NCBI GenBank assembly: GCA_910587945.1
Contig: CAJUNI010000018.1
Span: forward strand, 14,287-31,359
Length of the DNA stretch: 17,073 nt
Source of the DNA: an uncultured Parvibacter sp.
GTDB lineage: Bacteria; Actinomycetota; Coriobacteriia; Coriobacteriales; Eggerthellaceae
Reading direction: 5' to 3'
The notes below the pieces were generated by a model that was not told where the DNA came from, did no database searches, and saw nothing but the letters and a program-made list of their open reading frames with translations. Below, in pieces: positions 1 to 8,050 of this stretch (its first letter is position 1; the number at the start of each line of letters is the position of its first letter). Both the position numbers and the translations under genes were made by a program.

Positions 1-1501
1 TACGGAAACCCTTGGTGACGTAGGAAGGATTGTGGCATGCCACAAAGTCCGCCTTATTCACATAGTAAGGGCTGCGAATAGGAGCATCGCCGAAGCGCAA
101 GTGGCTGATAGTCACGCCACCGGTCTTCTTGGAGTCATACTGGAAGTAAGCCTGTACATATTTATCAGTATGGTCGCCAATAATCTTGATGGAGTTCTTA
201 TTGGCGCCTACCGTGCCATCGCCACCCAGACCCCAGAACTTGCATTCAATGGTGCCCGGAGCAGCAGTATCCGGCGCCGGCTTTTCCGGCAAGGAGAGAT
301 TGGTCACGTCGTCAACAATACCAACGGTGAACTCGCGACGCGGGACATCCTTCGCCAGCTCTTCGAAAATAGCGAACACCGAAGAAGGCGGCGTGTCCTT
401 GGAGCCTAAGCCATAGCGACCACCCACCACAACAGGAATAGAGCGGCCTTCCACAGCCAAAGCGTTGACGACATCCATATAAAGCGGCTCGCCAATAGCA
501 CCCGGCTCTTTGGTGCGATCCATGACCGCAATCTTTTGCACCGTTTCAGGCAATGCGGCCACAAATTTCTCGGTTACGAAGGGGCGATACAAACGCACCT
601 TTACCAAGCCAGTCTTTTGACCTTGAGCATTGAGGTAATCGATAACCTCTTCGCAAACGTCGCAGAACGAGCCCATGGCCACGATGACGCGATCGGCATC
701 GGGAGCACCATAGTAGTTAAACAACTGATAGTCGGTGCCAATGCGCTCATTAACGCGCTCCATGCAGCTTTCCACAATAGCAGGAAGCGCATCATAGACA
801 CCGTTGCAGGACTCACGGTGCTGGAAGAAGATGTCGCCATTCTCATGAGAGCCGCGCATAGCCGGATGCTCCGGGCTTAACGCATGGTCGCGGAACGCCT
901 GTACCGCATCCATGTCGCACATTGCAGCCAAATCTTCGTAATCCCACACCGCAATCTTTTGCACTTCATGGGAGGTACGGAATCCGTCAAAGAAGTTAAT
1001 GAAGGGCACAGAACCCTCGATGGCCGCTAAGTGAGCTACAGCCGACAAGTCCATGACCTCTTGCACATTACCTTCAGCCAACATAGCGAAGCCGGTTTGA
1101 CGGCAAGCCATGACATCAGAATGATCGCCAAAGATATTAAGTGCTTGGGTAGAAACCGTACGAGCACTTACATGGAAGACAGACGGAAGTTGTTCCGCTG
1201 CAATTTTGTACATATTAGGGATCATGAGGAGTAATCCCTGGGAGGCGGTATACGTAGTAGTGAGCGCACCCGCCGTTAAGGAGCCATGCACTGCACCTGC
1301 AGCACCAGCTTCTGATTGCATTTCGCATACTTGGACCGTCGTGCCGAAGATATTCTTACGTCCGGCTGCTGACCATTGGTCCACAAAGTCTGCCATAGGA
1401 CTTGACGGAGTAATGGGATAAATTCCCGCGACCTCCGTGAATGCGTAAGAGACATGGGCAGCAGCGTTATTGCCGTCCATTGACTTTAATTCTCTTGCCA
1501 T
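1..1501 (-). CDS. nifJ: Pyruvate:ferredoxin (flavodoxin) oxidoreductase, N-terminal 500 residues (partial)
   Basis: This enzyme oxidatively decarboxylates pyruvate to acetyl-CoA and CO2 in the cytoplasm, using thiamine pyrophosphate and passing electrons to ferredoxin or flavodoxin. The visible 500 residues start MARELKSMDGNNAAAHVSYAF and cover the pyruvate-binding domain I (YPITPSS, with T31), the CEMQSEAGAAG motif with the TPP-activating E64, and R114 in VSARTVSTQ. These match the numbering I recall for the Desulfovibrio africanus enzyme (T31, E64, R114). Domain II follows (GxYGLGSKDTPP near 370), then the start of the gamma-like domain III (GGDGTVGANKNSIKIIG). The ferredoxin and TPP domains of this roughly 1180-residue single-chain protein lie beyond the left edge. 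The ATG at 1501 is preceded by a strong leftward Shine-Dalgarno (AGAGGGGG). It is divergent from the peptide-transport locus. Identification is secure. Confidence 0.96.
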   Translation of the reverse strand, partial: MARELKSMDGNNAAAHVSYAFTEVAGIYPITPSSPMADFVDQWSAAGRKNIFGTTVQVCEMQSEAGAAGAVHGSLTAGALTTTYTASQGLLLMIPNMYKIAAEQLPSVFHVSARTVSTQALNIFGDHSDVMACRQTGFAMLAEGNVQEVMDLSAVAHLAAIEGSVPFINFFDGFRTSHEVQKIAVWDYEDLAAMCDMDAVQAFRDHALSPEHPAMRGSHENGDIFFQHRESCNGVYDALPAIVESCMERVNERIGTDYQLFNYYGAPDADRVIVAMGSFCDVCEEVIDYLNAQGQKTGLVKVRLYRPFVTEKFVAALPETVQKIAVMDRTKEPGAIGEPLYMDVVNALAVEGRSIPVVVGGRYGLGSKDTPPSSVFAIFEELAKDVPRREFTVGIVDDVTNLSLPEKPAPDTAAPGTIECKFWGLGGDGTVGANKNSIKIIGDHTDKYVQAYFQYDSKKTGGVTISHLRFGDAPIRSPYYVNKADFVACHNPSYVTKGFR

Positions 1502-1850
1502 AGAGCCCCCTCTTTAAAAGATGATTCGGGTCAGACATAACAGCACTCATCCTACCAGTGCGCTCATCGTTCCTTGGTCTGAATTCGAAGGCCGGTTGAA
1601 GGAGCCGGAAGAAACCTCAATTCGCGCGTAAGTTCTGCTCAAAACCACCACAACCATGCCCGGAATAGCACCCGAGCGTAAACCCCCCGTTAGCGCTCAC
1701 TTTTCTTTGCAGGTCTCAGGGTACGCCATTTCCTCAAAACACCCTAATTCCTTTTACCGATTCCCTACAACCTTAAGCAAATTTAGTGACAAATCTCAGT
1801 TGATATGTGGAAGAACGCTGTTGATGAAGCATTGTTACCAATTCGCTCTC

Positions 1851-1879
1851 TTCACAGATGGTCTCAATTCGCGGATAAT
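1851..1879 (+). promoter_or_regulatory. Sigma70-type promoter of the substrate-binding protein gene
   Basis: TTCACA (1851-1856) and GATAAT (1874-1879) are separated by exactly 17 bp, each matching the consensus at five of six positions. The predicted transcription start falls near 1886, giving a leader of about 80 nt before the ATG at 1965. The spacer carries the CTCAATTCGCG copy, and the start site lies in a perfect palindrome, so regulation by a repressor is plausible. Confidence 0.65.
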
Positions 1880-1884
1880 ACAAC

Positions 1885-1898
1885 CCATGCATGCATGG
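1885..1898. promoter_or_regulatory. 14-bp perfect palindrome over the predicted transcription start (candidate operator)
   Basis: CCATGCATGCATGG is its own reverse complement and begins 5 bp after the -10 hexamer, covering the predicted +1. A GCATGC core recurs at 1917-1922. The position is typical of a repressor operator. No regulator can be assigned from this window. Confidence 0.45.
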
Positions 1899-1923
1899 AC
1901 ATAGTATGTGTAGTGGCATGCAC

Positions 1924-1941
1924 GCGGAGCCGGCGCTCCGC
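1924..1941 (+). other. Leader hairpin upstream of the binding-protein ribosome-binding site
   Basis: Arms GCGGAGC (1924-1930) and GCTCCGC (1935-1941) pair perfectly over a 4-base loop, 12 nt before the Shine-Dalgarno GGAGGG (1954-1959). No U-tract follows, so it is not a terminator. It may stabilise the 5' end of the mRNA or affect translation. Confidence 0.5.
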
Positions 1942-1964
1942 TTGACCATCTCTGGAGGGATAAC

Positions 1965-3566
1965 ATGGATCAAAAGTTAACTCGTCGCGGCTTCCTCGCC
2001 GGCACCGCGGCAACTGGCGCTCTCGCTGCGCTCACTTTGAGCGGCTGCGGCGGTGGCGACGACAAGAAGGTCGAATCGGGCTCTTCCGATTCCGGCGCTG
2101 CGGCCAGCAGCACGCCTGCTAAGGCTATCACCGCTGCTGCTGCTTACAGCTCGACCAATGTAAACCCCATTGGCAACAGCTCCGCTTTGATGTTGGCTGC
2201 TACGTGGCATGTCTTTGAGGGCCTCTATGACCTCGACCTGCACAACTACACCACCTACAAAGCTCTGGCCGCCGATGAGCCCACCAAGGTAAACGACACC
2301 ACCTATGAGGTAACCCTGCGCGAAGGCGCAAAGTTCTCTGACGGTTCTGACGTTACCGCAGCTGACGTAGCGAATGCTTTCGAGAAGAACATGGCTGATG
2401 CCACCTATGGTGCATTCCTGGAATTCATCGATACCGTTGCTACAAAGGACGACAAGACCGTTGTCTTTACGCTGAAGTACCCCTTCGAGTCTCTGCTCAA
2501 GGGTCGTCTGTCTGTGGTTAAAGTCTTCCCCGCTGCTCTGACCGAAGATCAGCTCAAGACCATGCCTATCGGTTCTGGTCCCTGGAAGTACGACAGCATC
2601 AATGGCGATGAGGGTGGCGTTATCAAGTTCGTCCCCAACCCCGAGTACAACGGTGCCTATCCGGCCACCTGTGAGGAAATGGAGTGGAACGTTCTTCTGG
2701 ACGGCACCGCTCGTACCACCGCCATCACCGACGGTTCCGTTTTGGCTATCGAGTCTGTGCCCGATGCCAACGAGCAGACCGTGGCTGCTGCTGGCGCTGA
2801 GGTTGAATATGTGCCGGGCTTCGCTCTGCCCTTCCTCATGTTCAACACCAAGAAGGCTCCTTTCGACGACGTTCGCGTTCGTCAGGCGTTCTTCTATGCC
2901 CTCGACATCGAGAAGCTTATTGCTAACCAAATGGCTGGCCATGCCAACCCGGTTACCAGCTTCCTGCCTGAGGCTTACAGCAACTATCATCGCGCTTCTA
3001 CGGTCTACACCCATGACCCCGAGAAGGCAAAGCAGTTGCTGAGTGAAGCTGGCGTTTCTAACCTCACCTTCGACCTCATGGTCAACAACAACTGGGTTAA
3101 CGCTCTTGCCGCTCAGATCAAGGAAGACTTGGGTGCTGTAGGCGTTACCGCCAACATCAACGAGACCAAGATCGACTGGGCTGCTTTGGCACCCTCCGAC
3201 AGCATTCTCCCCTACGACGTTATGCTGACCCCGGGCGATCCGTCTTGCTTCGGCAACGACCCCGACCTACTCATGACCTGGTGGTACGGCGACAACGTTT
3301 GGACCCAGGGCCGCAGCTGCTGGAAGGGCACCCCGGAGTGGACCGAGCTCAACACTCTGCTCCAGAGCGCTCGCGAAGAGGGCGACGCCGCCAAGCAGCA
3401 GGAAATCTGGAACCAGTGCTTCGACATCATTGCCGAGAACGTTCCGCTGTATCCGCTGTTCCATCGCGAGACTTCTACGGGCTACTATGCTGAGCAGCTC
3501 GAGGACTTCGCTCCTATTTCCACCACGGGTCTTGTCTTCTTGGGCACCACTCCTCTGGAGAAATAG
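1965..3566 (+). CDS. Peptide/nickel-type ABC transporter substrate-binding lipoprotein (SBP_bac_5 family)
   Basis: This 533-residue extracytoplasmic binding protein would capture oligopeptides or dipeptides and deliver them to the permeases encoded downstream. The N-terminus combines a twin-arginine motif (RRGFLAG, R7-R8), a hydrophobic stretch and a lipobox LSGC with C28, so the mature protein should be a Tat-exported lipoprotein on the outer face of the membrane. After a Gly/Ser/Asp-rich tether comes the family 5 fold, including LREGAKFSDGSDVTAADV near residue 118, LPFLMFNTKKAPFDDVRVRQA in the middle, and a C-terminal PLYPLFHRE. Length is normal for the family. The ATG has a GGAGGG ribosome-binding site 5 nt upstream. 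A promoter lies at 1851-1879 and a strong terminator follows at 3595-3622, so it forms its own transcript ahead of the permease genes. The precise substrate cannot be read from sequence. Confidence 0.93.
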   Translation: MDQKLTRRGFLAGTAATGALAALTLSGCGGGDDKKVESGSSDSGAAASSTPAKAITAAAAYSSTNVNPIGNSSALMLAATWHVFEGLYDLDLHNYTTYKALAADEPTKVNDTTYEVTLREGAKFSDGSDVTAADVANAFEKNMADATYGAFLEFIDTVATKDDKTVVFTLKYPFESLLKGRLSVVKVFPAALTEDQLKTMPIGSGPWKYDSINGDEGGVIKFVPNPEYNGAYPATCEEMEWNVLLDGTARTTAITDGSVLAIESVPDANEQTVAAAGAEVEYVPGFALPFLMFNTKKAPFDDVRVRQAFFYALDIEKLIANQMAGHANPVTSFLPEAYSNYHRASTVYTHDPEKAKQLLSEAGVSNLTFDLMVNNNWVNALAAQIKEDLGAVGVTANINETKIDWAALAPSDSILPYDVMLTPGDPSCFGNDPDLLMTWWYGDNVWTQGRSCWKGTPEWTELNTLLQSAREEGDAAKQQEIWNQCFDIIAENVPLYPLFHRETSTGYYAEQLEDFAPISTTGLVFLGTTPLEK

Positions 3567-3594
3567 TTATCCTTTGACATCTCTGTCTAAGGCG

Positions 3595-3622
3595 CGCACC
3601 CACTTCGGTGGGTGCGTTTTTT
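3595..3622 (+). terminator. Rho-independent terminator after the binding-protein gene
   Basis: A 9-bp perfect stem, CGCACCCAC (3595-3603) with GTGGGTGCG (3608-3616), closes a TTCG tetraloop and is followed by six Ts (3617-3622). It separates the binding-protein gene from the permease genes, which would let the binding protein be made in excess over the membrane complex. Confidence 0.93.
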
Positions 3623-3833
3623 ATTGCCATAAAAACGTTACGGGTGCCACCAAAACATCACCCCCAAGAATTCTCTTATAACGCTCTGATGACGGCGAAT
3701 TCTACACTGTGCCCATGGGCCAATCGTATACAATAAAGCCATTAGCTGCAGGGGGATCCATTAGGGAAAAGATGCAGCACTTCATGGAAATCGGGACGCG
3801 GGTTTCGCGGCCCTCACAGGAAAGGAGGGTACG
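3623..3833 (+). promoter_or_regulatory. Leader region of the permease/ATPase operon
   Basis: This 211-bp gap follows a strong terminator, so a promoter for the permease operon is expected. A plausible -10 is TACAAT (3729-3734), but no good -35 is seen at the right distance. A palindrome GCCCATGGGC lies just upstream (3711-3720), and GCGAATT (3695-3701) is the reverse complement of a motif found three times before the binding-protein gene. An imperfect hairpin (GGGACGCG 3793-3800 with CGCGGCCC 3806-3813, one mismatch) sits before the ribosome-binding site AAAGGAGGG. Confidence 0.4.
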
Positions 3834-4790
3834 GTGAACAATCTGCTCCGATTGATCGGTAACCGCATACTTTGGTTGCCCGTTATGGTCATCGGCGTCA
3901 CTATCCTCGTCTTCTTCATCATGTCACTTTCACCCATCGACCAAGCCTATTCGGTCTTGGGCGAAAATGCCACCGAAGCTCAGGCGCAAGCCTACCGCGA
4001 AGAACATGGACTAGATGATCCGGTAATTGTGCAATACGGCAACTTTATGGCGGGACTCGTCCAGGGAGACTTAGGCTCCTATGGTGCCAGCAATGCTTCT
4101 GTAGCCGAGCGCGTCGCTCAAGCTCTGCCGGTTACGCTACAACTCACCTTCATGGGTTTGATCATTGCTGTATTTTTCGCTGTTATCCTGGGTGTTATCT
4201 CTGCTCTCTATCGCGATCGTTGGCCTGACCAAATCATTCGTATTTTCTCTATTGCCTGCATCGCAACACCGTCCTTCTGGTTGGCGGTACTTTTGATCTT
4301 GCTGTTCTCTACCAACCTGCATATGCTACCTGCTTCAGGTCGCCTCCCTGACTTCTTTACCGACCCCAGCGGCTGGCTCGCCCGTATGGCGCTTCCCGCA
4401 ATTTCCCTGGCGGTTCCGGTAACAGGCCAACTCACCCGTGTAGTACGTACCTCCATGGTTGAGGAACTGGACAAAGACTACGTACGTACCGCTATGGGTT
4501 TTGGTATTCCGAAGCCCGTTGTGATTGCCCGCAACGTATTGCGCAACGCCCTTATTACCCCGGTTACGGTGTTAGGTCTTCGCATTGGTTACCTGATCGG
4601 TGGCGCCGTCATTATTGAGGTTATCTTCAACCTCCCCGGCATGGGTATGGCCATCCTTTCCGGCATCCAATCCAACTACGTAATGCTCGTACAGGGTGTC
4701 GTACTTTGCGTGGCAGTAGCCTTCATCATTATCAACATCATCGTGGATATGCTCTATATCCTGATCGATCCACGCATTAGGACGGTGTAG
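3834..4790 (+). CDS. Peptide ABC transporter permease, DppB/OppB type
   Basis: This 318-residue integral membrane protein would form half of the translocation pore of the peptide importer. It shows the expected six membrane segments (roughly 11-31, 100-124, 133-158, 183-205, 240-265, 282-305). It has the family's N-terminal HGLDDPVIVQYGNFM motif (58-72) followed by GDLGSY. The cytoplasmic EAA loop, which contacts an ATPase, is at 215-239 (DYVRTAMGFGIP then RNVLRNA). Translation starts at a GTG (3834) preceded by AAAGGAGGG at 5 nt spacing; no better ATG is nearby. The permease-ATPase fusion gene begins 4 nt after its stop, so the genes are co-transcribed and probably translationally coupled. 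The family is clear; dipeptide versus oligopeptide specificity is not resolved. Confidence 0.93.
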   Translation: MNNLLRLIGNRILWLPVMVIGVTILVFFIMSLSPIDQAYSVLGENATEAQAQAYREEHGLDDPVIVQYGNFMAGLVQGDLGSYGASNASVAERVAQALPVTLQLTFMGLIIAVFFAVILGVISALYRDRWPDQIIRIFSIACIATPSFWLAVLLILLFSTNLHMLPASGRLPDFFTDPSGWLARMALPAISLAVPVTGQLTRVVRTSMVEELDKDYVRTAMGFGIPKPVVIARNVLRNALITPVTVLGLRIGYLIGGAVIIEVIFNLPGMGMAILSGIQSNYVMLVQGVVLCVAVAFIIINIIVDMLYILIDPRIRTV

Positions 4791-4794
4791 CACC

Positions 4795-6813
4795 ATGGTG
4801 AAATTACGCGAAAAGACTACTCAGAAACTGGAGGGTAAAGTACGGTTCCGTCGCTGGAAGAACATGTCTATCGGCGCCCGTATCTCCCTGATTATTTTGA
4901 TCCTCATCGTACTTATTGCTGTTTTTGCTAACTTCTTAGCCCCCCACAATCCCTTGGAGATCTTTACGGCTCGCCAAGCTCCCGATGCTGAATTCCTCTT
5001 TGGCACCGACGACAAGGGCCGTGACGTTCTCTCCCGCATGATGTATGGCGCGCGCTACTCGCTAGTCATTGGTCTTGGCGCCACCGCCTTTGCGTTGGTT
5101 TTCGGCTCCATCATTGGTGCTCTTGCGGCGGTAACCCGCTCCTGGATCTCCAACATCATCATGCGTATCCTGGACATCATCATGTCCTTCCCGGGCATTG
5201 CTTTGGCCGCCACCTTCGTTATCGTGTTCGGCAACTCACTGCCCTCCATCATTTTCGCCATCGGCTTTTTGTATATCCCACAAATTGCCCGTATCGTACG
5301 CGCTAACGTGATGAGCGAATACAACCAAGACTATGTCCGCGCCGTTATCGTTTCCGGCGCCAAGGCACCGTGGATCCTCACAAAGCACGTAGTGCGTAAC
5401 TGCATTGCACCGGTTATGGTATTTACCATCGTGTTGGTTGCAGACGCTATCGTTTTTGAGGCTTCACTGTCCTTCATCTCGGCCGGCATTCCCGAGCCTA
5501 CCCCCACCTGGGGCAATATCCTCTCGGACGCCCGCGACGGCGTGTTAGCGGGTCGCTGGTGGCAAGCGCTGTTCCCGGGCTTGGCCATCATGATCACGGT
5601 ACTGTGCCTGAACATTCTTTCTGAGGGCATGACCGACGCCTTGGCCGCAGCTCCCTCAGCCCCCATCCAGGCTGGCGACGACAAGCTCAACTCCGAGCGT
5701 GAAGCTGACCGCATGGTTGCTGATCCGAAGCTCGCCTATGCTGCTCAGGCAGAAATGCTCGAGAAGCGTCTTGCCCGCTTAAAAGAGATGGAAGGAAAGC
5801 GAACGGATCGCTTCGAAGCGAAGACCGACGTACCCCCTATCCTTGAAGTGAAAGATCTTTGCATCAAGTTCCCCCGCCACGGAGACGTCAACGTAGTCGA
5901 CCACGTCAGCTTTGTTGTTCGTCCCCACCAAACCATGGGCCTTGTAGGTGAGTCTGGCTGCGGTAAGTCCATTACCTCTCTAGCTATCATGGGTCTGTTG
6001 GATAAGAAGGCTCAGATCTCTGGCGAAATCCTCTATGAGGGTCGTAATCTTCTTACCCTGTCCGAGCGCGAAATGAACGAACTGCGCGGTCGCGAGATTT
6101 CCATGATCTATCAGGACGCGCTTTCATCCCTGAACCCCTCAATGCTGATTCGTGCTCAAATGAAGCAGCTCACCAAGCGTGGTGGTACGCGCTCTGCCGA
6201 GGAGCTTTTGGAATTGGTAGGTCTCGACCCGAAGCGTACGCTGGATTCCTATCCTCACGAGCTCTCTGGTGGCCAACGTCAGCGTGTACTCATTGCTATG
6301 GCACTCACGCGTGACCCGAAAGTTATCATTGCCGACGAGCCCACCACTGCTCTTGACGTAACCGTACAAAAGCAGGTAGTTGATCTGCTGAACAAGCTGC
6401 AGGAGGAACTGGGCTTTGCCATGGTGTTTGTAAGCCACGACTTAGCCTTGGTAGCCGAAGTTGCTAACTCCATTACGGTTATGTACGCAGGCCAAGTAGT
6501 GGAACAGGGCCCGGTCAAGGATATTCTTACCAACCCCATCCACGAATATACGCGCGGCTTGTTGGGTTCGGTACTTTCCATCGAAGCCGGCGGCGATCGT
6601 CTCCATCAGGTACCGGGTACGGTGCCCAGCCCGAAGGACTTCCCCGAGGGCGACCGCTTTACGCCGCGTTCAAGCCATCCCGACAAGGTGTCTAGCATCC
6701 GTCCTGTACTCAAGCGCTACGGCGGAACCGATCACTATTATGCCGAGTTGCCTGACAGCGAGCTCAAGCGCCTCGACATTGAGCCCTATGTTCCAGGAGG
6801 TCCGCTGCTATGA
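4795..6813 (+). CDS. Fused peptide ABC transporter permease and ATPase (DppC-DppD type)
   Basis: This 672-residue protein joins the second permease to one ATPase of the importer. Residues 1-285 are DppC-like: membrane helix 24-49, the signature GTDDKGRDVLSRMMYGARYSL (70-90), and an EAA loop (DYVRAVIVSGAK, then RNCIAPV, 179-207). A charged linker of about 60 residues (286-345) leads to a DppD-like ATPase with Walker A GESGCGKS (385-392), Q-loop YQDAL, signature LSGGQRQR (490-497), Walker B VIIADEP (510-516) and switch His548. The C-terminal extension keeps the DppD scaffold (GDRFTPRSS, 619-627) but has Asp620, Ser626 and Ser633 where related proteins usually have cysteines. Such permease-ATPase fusions are known in actinobacteria. 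The start is supported only by a weak AGGACGG upstream; coupling to the previous stop is likely. The stop overlaps the next start (ATGA). Confidence 0.92.
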   Translation: MVKLREKTTQKLEGKVRFRRWKNMSIGARISLIILILIVLIAVFANFLAPHNPLEIFTARQAPDAEFLFGTDDKGRDVLSRMMYGARYSLVIGLGATAFALVFGSIIGALAAVTRSWISNIIMRILDIIMSFPGIALAATFVIVFGNSLPSIIFAIGFLYIPQIARIVRANVMSEYNQDYVRAVIVSGAKAPWILTKHVVRNCIAPVMVFTIVLVADAIVFEASLSFISAGIPEPTPTWGNILSDARDGVLAGRWWQALFPGLAIMITVLCLNILSEGMTDALAAAPSAPIQAGDDKLNSEREADRMVADPKLAYAAQAEMLEKRLARLKEMEGKRTDRFEAKTDVPPILEVKDLCIKFPRHGDVNVVDHVSFVVRPHQTMGLVGESGCGKSITSLAIMGLLDKKAQISGEILYEGRNLLTLSEREMNELRGREISMIYQDALSSLNPSMLIRAQMKQLTKRGGTRSAEELLELVGLDPKRTLDSYPHELSGGQRQRVLIAMALTRDPKVIIADEPTTALDVTVQKQVVDLLNKLQEELGFAMVFVSHDLALVAEVANSITVMYAGQVVEQGPVKDILTNPIHEYTRGLLGSVLSIEAGGDRLHQVPGTVPSPKDFPEGDRFTPRSSHPDKVSSIRPVLKRYGGTDHYYAELPDSELKRLDIEPYVPGGPLL

Positions 6814-7751
6814 GTGAAAACGAAATCATGAATGAGACCAAAACGCCCACGGCGCAGGAAGAGGCCCAGGCCGCCAAAGAATTCAAAGCGGACACGCTTC
6901 CTCCCGAGTTAGACCCCGAAGCGACAGACATTCCCGAAACGGACCCCAACGTACCTATCATTTTCCTTGATGATATTAAGGTGACGTTTAAAACCCGTAC
7001 TGGCTCAATTCTGCACCCCAATAAGGTGCAGGCCGTAAAGGGTCTTACCCTCAAGCTTATGCCCGGCGAAACCATCGGTATCGTAGGCGAATCCGGTTGC
7101 GGCAAGTCCACCACCGCCAACGTTATGTGCGGCCTCCAGAAGCCCACCGAAGGACGCGTGTTCTTCAAGGGCAAGGACGTAACCAACCGTACCGCTGCCG
7201 ACCGTCGGGTTATCGGCCGCGTTATTTCTGTAGTGTTCCAGGATCCGGCTACGGCTTTGAATGCCCGCATGAGCATTCACGACCAGTTAATGGATCCCAT
7301 GGTGGTTCATAACGTAGGCGACAAAGCTTCTCGCGAAAAGCGCGTCCATGAACTCATTGAAATGGTCGGTTTGCCTGAGTCTGTTCTGGATGCACTGCCT
7401 GGTCAGATGTCCGGTGGTCAACGTCAGCGTGTGGCTATCGCCCGTGCGCTGTCATTGAAGCCTGACGCCATCATTGCTGACGAGCCTACCTCAGCCCTTG
7501 ACGTATCTGTTCGTGCTCAGATCCTCAATCTGTTGATGGACCTGAAGAAGGAACTGGGTTTGGCCATGGTCTTTATTAGCCACGACATTCAAACCGTGCG
7601 CTACATTTCGGACCGCATTGTCGTTATGAACGGCGGTTTGATTGTTGAAGAAGGCACTGCTGAGCAGATCTTTGACAATCCCACCGATGACTACACGCGC
7701 CTGCTTCTTGGTGCCGCTCCTTCCCTCCTCCATCCGGACCTCGGGAAATAA
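6810..7751 (+). CDS. Peptide ABC transporter ATP-binding protein, DppF/OppF type
   Basis: This 313-residue cytoplasmic ATPase is the second nucleotide-binding subunit; it would pair with the ATPase half of the upstream fusion to power import. After an acidic, probably disordered N-terminal extension of about 48 residues, it shows Walker A GESGCGKS (93-100), a Q-loop in VVFQDPATALNARM, signature MSGGQRQR (200-207), Walker B AIIADEP with D224-E225, and the H-loop ISHD with H258. The C-terminal NPTDDYTRLLLGA motif is typical of the family, but the cysteine-bearing tail found in some members is absent. The ATG overlaps the previous stop by ATGA and has AGGAGG at 6795-6800. It is the last gene of the operon, and a terminator follows. 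Confidence 0.93.
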   Translation: MSENEIMNETKTPTAQEEAQAAKEFKADTLPPELDPEATDIPETDPNVPIIFLDDIKVTFKTRTGSILHPNKVQAVKGLTLKLMPGETIGIVGESGCGKSTTANVMCGLQKPTEGRVFFKGKDVTNRTAADRRVIGRVISVVFQDPATALNARMSIHDQLMDPMVVHNVGDKASREKRVHELIEMVGLPESVLDALPGQMSGGQRQRVAIARALSLKPDAIIADEPTSALDVSVRAQILNLLMDLKKELGLAMVFISHDIQTVRYISDRIVVMNGGLIVEEGTAEQIFDNPTDDYTRLLLGAAPSLLHPDLGK

Positions 7752-7784
7752 ACAGTGGTAGTCTCATAAGCTAGTAGCTAGTCA

Positions 7785-7816
7785 GAGGCCGAAGCATCCG
7801 CTTCGGCCTCTTTTTT
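7785..7816 (+). terminator. Rho-independent terminator of the peptide-transport operon
   Basis: A 10-bp perfect stem, GAGGCCGAAG (7785-7794) with CTTCGGCCTC (7801-7810), has a 6-base loop and is followed directly by six Ts (7811-7816). It lies 33 nt after the last ATPase stop codon. Confidence 0.95.
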
Positions 7817-7959
7817 ATGACAGCTGAATTTCCGCTGCTCCTCTAGCAGGTAGTTTTACTAGGTACCCTTACTAGCCACATAGATGTACTCAGGAGATGC
7901 AATTTAAGGGGAGCCTGCGACCAGTGCGCCACCCATTCATCTCCCCCCTAAACACAAAG

Positions 7960-7992
7960 AAACGGGTTGGAGCCGAAGCCCCAACCCGTTTT
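7960..7992 (-). terminator. Terminator of the zinc-ribbon/FKBP cluster, possibly bidirectional
   Basis: The 11-bp perfect arms AAACGGGTTGG (7960-7970) and CCAACCCGTTT (7981-7991) enclose a 10-base loop. Leftward, the stem ends in TTT and continues TTTGTG as an interrupted U-tract, 59 nt past the zinc-ribbon stop. Rightward it ends in TTTT, so it could also act as a backup for the transport operon. The rest of 7817-8050 shows no gene. Confidence 0.8.
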
Positions 7993-8050
7993 GTACGGGA
8001 AGGCTGCCACCACAACAGCTCTTCCCTTCTCGGGGTGAAACCGATATTAC

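Larger units (their letters stand above)
1502..1964. promoter_or_regulatory. Divergent intergenic region between nifJ and the peptide-transport locus
   Basis: This 463-bp gene-free stretch must hold the promoters of both flanking genes. The rightward promoter and its palindrome are listed separately. For nifJ I see no convincing -35/-10 pair, only a long leader with short inverted repeats (GCACT/AGTGC around 1543-1561; GAGCG/CGCTC around 1674-1698). The octamer CAATTCGC occurs three times (1618-1625, 1839-1846, 1865-1872), two of these inside an 11-base repeat CTCAATTCGCG. Short open frames here have no ribosome-binding site and no recognisable protein. Confidence 0.6.

Noticed and set aside
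1977..3014. Long leftward open frame of 345 codons opposite the binding-protein gene
   Set aside because: It mirrors the codon pattern of the clearly identified binding-protein gene, has no good ribosome-binding site and encodes no recognisable domain.
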